Part shown: positions 59,467-64,000 of the stretch, in pieces
How the letters are laid out: the number at the start of each line of letters is the position of its first letter
Position numbering within the stretch: the first letter of the stretch is position 1
From: Phalacrocorax aristotelis
Lineage: Eukaryota; Chordata; Aves; Suliformes; Phalacrocoracidae
Assembly (NCBI RefSeq): GCF_949628215.1
Contig: NC_134280.1
Span: forward strand, 13,713,795 to 13,777,794
DNA length: 64,000 bases
Direction of reading: 5' to 3'
The notes under the pieces: model-generated
What the model saw: the letters and a program-made list of their open reading frames with translations, nothing else
The model's database searches: none
Told to the model about the DNA's origin: nothing
Translations under genes and position numbers: made by a program

Positions 59467-62400
59467 CGCTACATATTAAAGAGCTATTATGTCTTTTAAC
59501 TGCATACAGCATGTGCAGTAGGGCTGGATGGGAGGAAACAATGCTTTTCGCATCTGGCTAACAATGGCACAGTATCTTGTCCAGCATTGTGTCTATCTTG
59601 TTTCAGCATTCACAAGACATCAGACTTGAGGGCTGGGAGTTCTCAGAATTACCATGCTTTCCCTTCTGTATAAAAGATGTTGCTTAATACTAATGGGGCA
59701 CCTTGGTTTGGAATAGTTGCATAAAGTCAAGAAACAACTTCTGAAGTTACAGGAACAGGAAGGCTGGCATAACTTTCAACCTGTATGAATAAAATGAGAT
59801 GAGGCAGCATAGAATGAAGAGGTTTCAAAGGTGTGAAGGGCACATTTTTAGAGGTATTGCGGCCACTGGGTGCTGCTGATTTCAGTTTAAGATGACAGCT
59901 AATTTGTGCTTTAGAAAATCCCACCAAGTCTCCATTACAATCTTAGAGAACTGGAGGAAAAACAAAACAAACCATCCATCTTTGAACCTGCTTGTGTTGG
60001 CAGGAGGCGGCCGAGTCTCTTGGGTCTCTCCCTTGGCAAATTACAAATATATCTGCATTTCTTTAGTTAAAAATCAACAGTTACAAGAAACAATTTGGAA
60101 AACATTGGAAAGCTGCTGTTCCCTTCCCCTTCTGAAGTGAAATGTAGCTCATATCCAGCAGGTTGCATTTATTCTTCAAAGTTACTTTTCAGTGTTGCTT
60201 CAAGTTTCTGCGGTGTTGGGGTGAAAAAAACCCCTTGCCTTCCCCTGAAGCATGGCCCAGCCTCTTTTACTAAACTATATTCAGACTCTTAATTTTTTTC
60301 ATTTTTATAAAGATATGCACTACTAACAGCTTGCATGAATATAGAGTATCCCCTGTTCAGCAGAAAGTCAGAAGGCTGTTCTTGTTAACAACTGTCCAGT
60401 GAGGACGAACCTCTCCGAGATAACAACTGAATTGTGAAGCAAGGCAACTGATCATATAAAATCGTGATCAAAATGGTTATTTAAACACTTGATTCAGCTT
60501 ACCCTTTGCTGAGTTGAAAATAATGATGAGAGTCGTGAAGAACATGGTAAAAACATTGTGAAAAGTGTGAAAGCCTGTCCAGGAGGTGTACCTGCTTCAC
60601 CTGGCTGTGCTTTCCTGTTGTGCAGCCTGCCCTGAACTGAGCGGTTGGTTGTATTACATTTATAGCTTCTGTTCCTCCGATGTGTTTTAGTTTAAGAGCT
60701 CCACTGAAGATAATTAATCCAAGAGCTAATGATTTAGTTGAACATTTAATGGATTTGTTTCTTGTATTAATCCACAAGAATTTGTGGAAGGCTCTAACAT
60801 GAGGGATGCTTGTTTATGTAGCTGTGGTGCTAGAGCATCGATAGGAACTGTTTGTCTGACTTGTTTAAATGTGTTTCTAGAGCTGAATATAGAAGCCAAA
60901 ATGTATGTGGTTTTATCCCTGTAATTTTCGAATTGTTTTCCCACTTGTGCTATCAGCTGCTCAGATGGCTTGTTCTTTTCCCTTAAGAAAATGCTGGATC
61001 CTTCAAGCAGTGCAGGATGAAGCATTCCCTCCTTTTCCCTTGGGGTGTTTGTCTGTTGTTATTTAATTTTTCTTTTTGTTTTCTGTGAAGTGTCTCAACC
61101 AGTTTAACAGCTCTGGAGAATGGAGTGCTCCAGCCACAGAATGGGCACAGCATGAGTACTGGTTGAGCTGAGTCTTACCAGTGTCAGCCCACCCTTGTGT
61201 CTCAGGTTGGATCTTGAACTAGCTCTTGCCAGGCTGCTCGCCTCAGTCTGCCTGTGGCTGAGTTCCATGGGTGCCAGCTGTGTGAATTTTGTGTAGCAGT
61301 GGGTTTCCAACAGGACTATGATAGCCAGTATAACTCTTTCCAGGCAGATTTTGTTGAACGGCTGTCCTGTGGTGATAACTGTCACCCATTTCAGACCTGG
61401 AATATCAGGTGTGTAGGATGATATGGAGTGTTACATGTATGGAATTGGGTTTTCCAGACAGCTTGTTAAAAAAGCCACAAGTACACAGCTGAACTGCAGC
61501 GCCAAGTGCATAGCGCCTGGTGCACGTGTTCTGCTCCAAAGAAGTTCTGCAGACATCTGCAGCCTCTCAGTGACCGAGCAAGAAATCTATCCTTGCCTGT
61601 GTGTGGGTGTCTCAGACCCTAGATTACTTCTGGATAGGTAACTTGTCAGAGATTGCAAAACCTTTTTGGGTTTCTGACTGTATGCCATGCACCCGTGTGG
61701 CACAAGGGTGTGCCCTAATTTAGATGCACTGTGCTCCACTATGCTGTCATATAATTGAATATCTGTTAGAAACAACTAAAAAGGTCTGTTTTCAGTCTGA
61801 GGGAGAAAAACAGATGTTTTATTCTCTTGTGAGAGCTCAGTAGAGCGATGCTTCAGCTGTTGCTCCAGATCTCAATGATGACAGCCAAAAAGGGAAAGGG
61901 GCAGACACGTAAGTCAAAAGGAGTTGGAGAGGAACATATTTAGGAAAGGAGAAGAATGCTTATTTCCTGTGTTTTAAGTGGCATGTGGGATATAGTTCTG
62001 GAGCATGTGGAAAGCATTGCCCTCAAAGTTAACATTAGCTTTTAAATGGGCAGAGACAGAATCTAGTTGCATTTGACTGCTGTTTCCTAGGCCAGATCAA
62101 ATTCTCGGAAGATATCTACTTGCCAGGAATTAAAAGATATTAAAAATGGTGCCTGAATTGATCAAGAACTGTGCTAAGAGCTGGGCGTAAGAGAGCAGTC
62201 ATTGTGAGAGGCTTGCATGGGTTCCGGACTGGTTGGAGCTGCTGAGCCAGAAGCTGTGTAAAGAGGTCTGCAGGGTGCTAGGCCTGGGCCAGCTGTGTCA
62301 CTTCTCAGTGGAATTTCCCTGGCCCCTTGCAGGATGACACAATGGCTCGAGCAGAGTGTGCATGGTGACAGCTGCCTACCTTGCAGATGGGCACTGGTGC

Positions 62401-64000
62401 ATATCTGCTCATGTGATGTCTGGTTCTACCTGCGTAGACACACTCAGGTGAGCAGTACAGGACTGGGACTGTCCCTTTCTGTGTTTCTGTGGCACTTGGT
62501 TTTCTGGGGTCCTGGTTTCAGCTGGAGTCACTGGTACAGTGCTGATAGTAAACCTCTGGAAGCTTCCCGCTTAAGTTGGTTGACATGCATTGAAAAACAG
62601 CATTTGACTGTACCTTGGGGGGAACTGGGAGAGAACGATAAAAGAAGAAACTGATATAGCCAGCAGCTTAAGGCAGTAGCTCTCAGTCTTCACTGACCTG
62701 GCTTGACAGTACCGAATAGTAAGCTGTGGGAAGCATCCCATTTGCTCTATGGGCTGTGCTAGATCTTGTGGGTCCTGGGTTAGTCAAGCTCAGGGGCGCC
62801 CCTCACTGGTGTAGGAGAGACTGAAAAGTATTTTAGCGCATGCCTCTAAGGGTTATCCTCTGGGCTTTCCTGAATGGGTCAGAAAGGTGTTTGAAATGAG
62901 CCTTGGAGCAGAGACAGTGCATTAGTGAAGGAAGACCTTGTGACCTACTGCTGAAGGTTTCCCTTGAGGGTAGCACTTGCCAATACCATGTGGGTCACTG
63001 CAGCTTCACCAGCCCTAAGGGGACGGGAGCAGAAGGTGTGAAGTCTAGTAGAGAAGGGCAGCATATGTTGACTGATCCTCCATACTTGAAAATAATGCTG
63101 CTTAGTCCCAGAGTCTTTGTGCTTCTTGGCACACTTGGCTTTTTCTTTCATGTATTAAGGTCCTGCTTGGTTCTGAAATCTCTGGAAACCCTGAACTTTA
63201 GTTTTGTCACAGAAGGTTTTGAAATTATCTCCTCTTGTGATGCTGGATACTGGAAGAACTCTCGGTGAATTATGGACAGTACTTGTTGGGCCTGTCATAT
63301 GTAAAACTTGCCTGAGGATCCGCAGGACATGCTGCAAGAGCATGTTTTTTGTGGTGTGTTGTTTTGGTTGGTTTGGTAGTGTGGTGTGTAGTTCTTTGGG
63401 TTTTTTGTGGTTTGTTTCTTTTTTTTGTGTGGTTTTTTTTTTTTGGTGAGCTGCTGCTCGCAGACAGCTCTGCCCTAGCCTCACCCTGTGGATTGTGTCT
63501 GTCTGCATTGAGAACTGATTTTCTTTGGCTGCAAATTTGTATTATAGTTGCAGGTGAGAAGAACGTAAGTGGCCTCTTTCTTTCACTTTATGTGGTTAAG
63601 TGTAGTCTGACTTTCACCTTTTCTTCCAACTGCACTTTCCAGCATAGTACTTAGTGCTGTTCTTTCTAAATAGTCAAACCTTTTAGGCTTTTTGGGAGCT
63701 ATAAAATGAGTTGCTTATTTACTTGGCTGTTAGAGCACCACAGTGCTAGCAGCACTTCCCAGCAGTTCTTAGGAATGGAAAGTGAAGAAAGGACTCCTCA
63801 GGCAGAAACTGAGGGGGAGTTCCAGGTAGGGATTTTGTAATTACCGAAGCTGGAATTTAGGCAGAATGTAGAAGCTCTTGCGCTTGTGTTCTGAGGTGGT
63901 TGTGGCTTTCCATGTGGCCAGCTGGTCAGAGCTTCTGCTCTTACAGTCTCCTCTGAGTGACAAGATTTCAGTGGGCTAAGGAAGCAGCTTTGCAGGAATA
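59467..64000 (+). other. CLASP1: CLASP1 intron 2, right end of the window
   Basis: No CLASP1 exon is recognised up to the edge. The only clear structure is a G/T-rich tract at 63342-63447. Confidence 0.65.
63342..63447. repeat. G/T-rich low-complexity tract
   Basis: T runs alternate with GTGGTGTG, GGTTGG and TTTGGG words. This is the reverse-complement composition of the A/C-rich tracts found elsewhere in CLASP1 introns. Confidence 0.8.

Noticed and set aside
35529-64000. U4atac snRNA gene, which lies within CLASP1 in human
   Set aside because: I looked for its conserved core (a GCGC-containing stem region) on both strands and saw no match. In human it lies deeper in the gene, so it is probably beyond the right edge.

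Overview
The window looks like avian nuclear DNA, most likely from a neoavian bird, though the species cannot be named. The evidence is CR1-type LINE relics with bird-style 3' ends (ATTCTGTG-like 8-bp repeats), low repeat density, compact introns and GC-rich CpG-island promoters. The genes are vertebrate, multi-exon and spliced. Their order and orientation (TSN on minus, NIFK on plus, CLASP1 on plus) is the mirror image of the human chromosome 2q14 block.

Region by region: (1) 1-6006 holds the 5' end of TSN (translin) on the minus strand: coding exon 1 (5941-6006), exon 2 (5767-5860), and at least 5.7 kb of intron 2 that carries a 5'-truncated CR1 at about 3351-4785. (2) 6007-6421 is a 415-bp CpG-island promoter between the divergent TSN and NIFK start codons. 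(3) 6422-10802 holds the complete NIFK coding sequence, six exons encoding 285 residues with an RRM and the Ki-67 FHA-binding motif. (4) 10803 to about 22200 is intergenic, with no supported gene. (5) About 22200-23340 is the CLASP1 CpG-island promoter and non-coding first exon, with three NRF1-type palindromes. (6) 22839-35056 is CLASP1 intron 1. (7) 35057-35528 is CLASP1 exon 2, a leader with three short upstream ORFs followed by the first 65 codons. (8) 35529-64000 is the start of CLASP1 intron 2, over 28 kb long, holding several old CR1 pieces and A/C-rich tracts. The next CLASP1 coding exon was not found.

The three genes are housekeeping neighbours, not a pathway. Translin is a nucleic-acid-binding subunit of the translin/TRAX RNase. 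NIFK is a nucleolar RNA-binding Ki-67 partner needed for rRNA maturation. CLASP1 is a microtubule plus-end factor. I found no evidence of a new gene system. The most useful leads are regulatory: the NRF1 cluster and inverted repeat at the CLASP1 promoter, the uORF-rich CLASP1 leader, a possible extra exon near 37.2 kb, and a G-quadruplex-capable tract near 51.3 kb. All calls come from reading the sequence and from remembered family features; no alignment was run.
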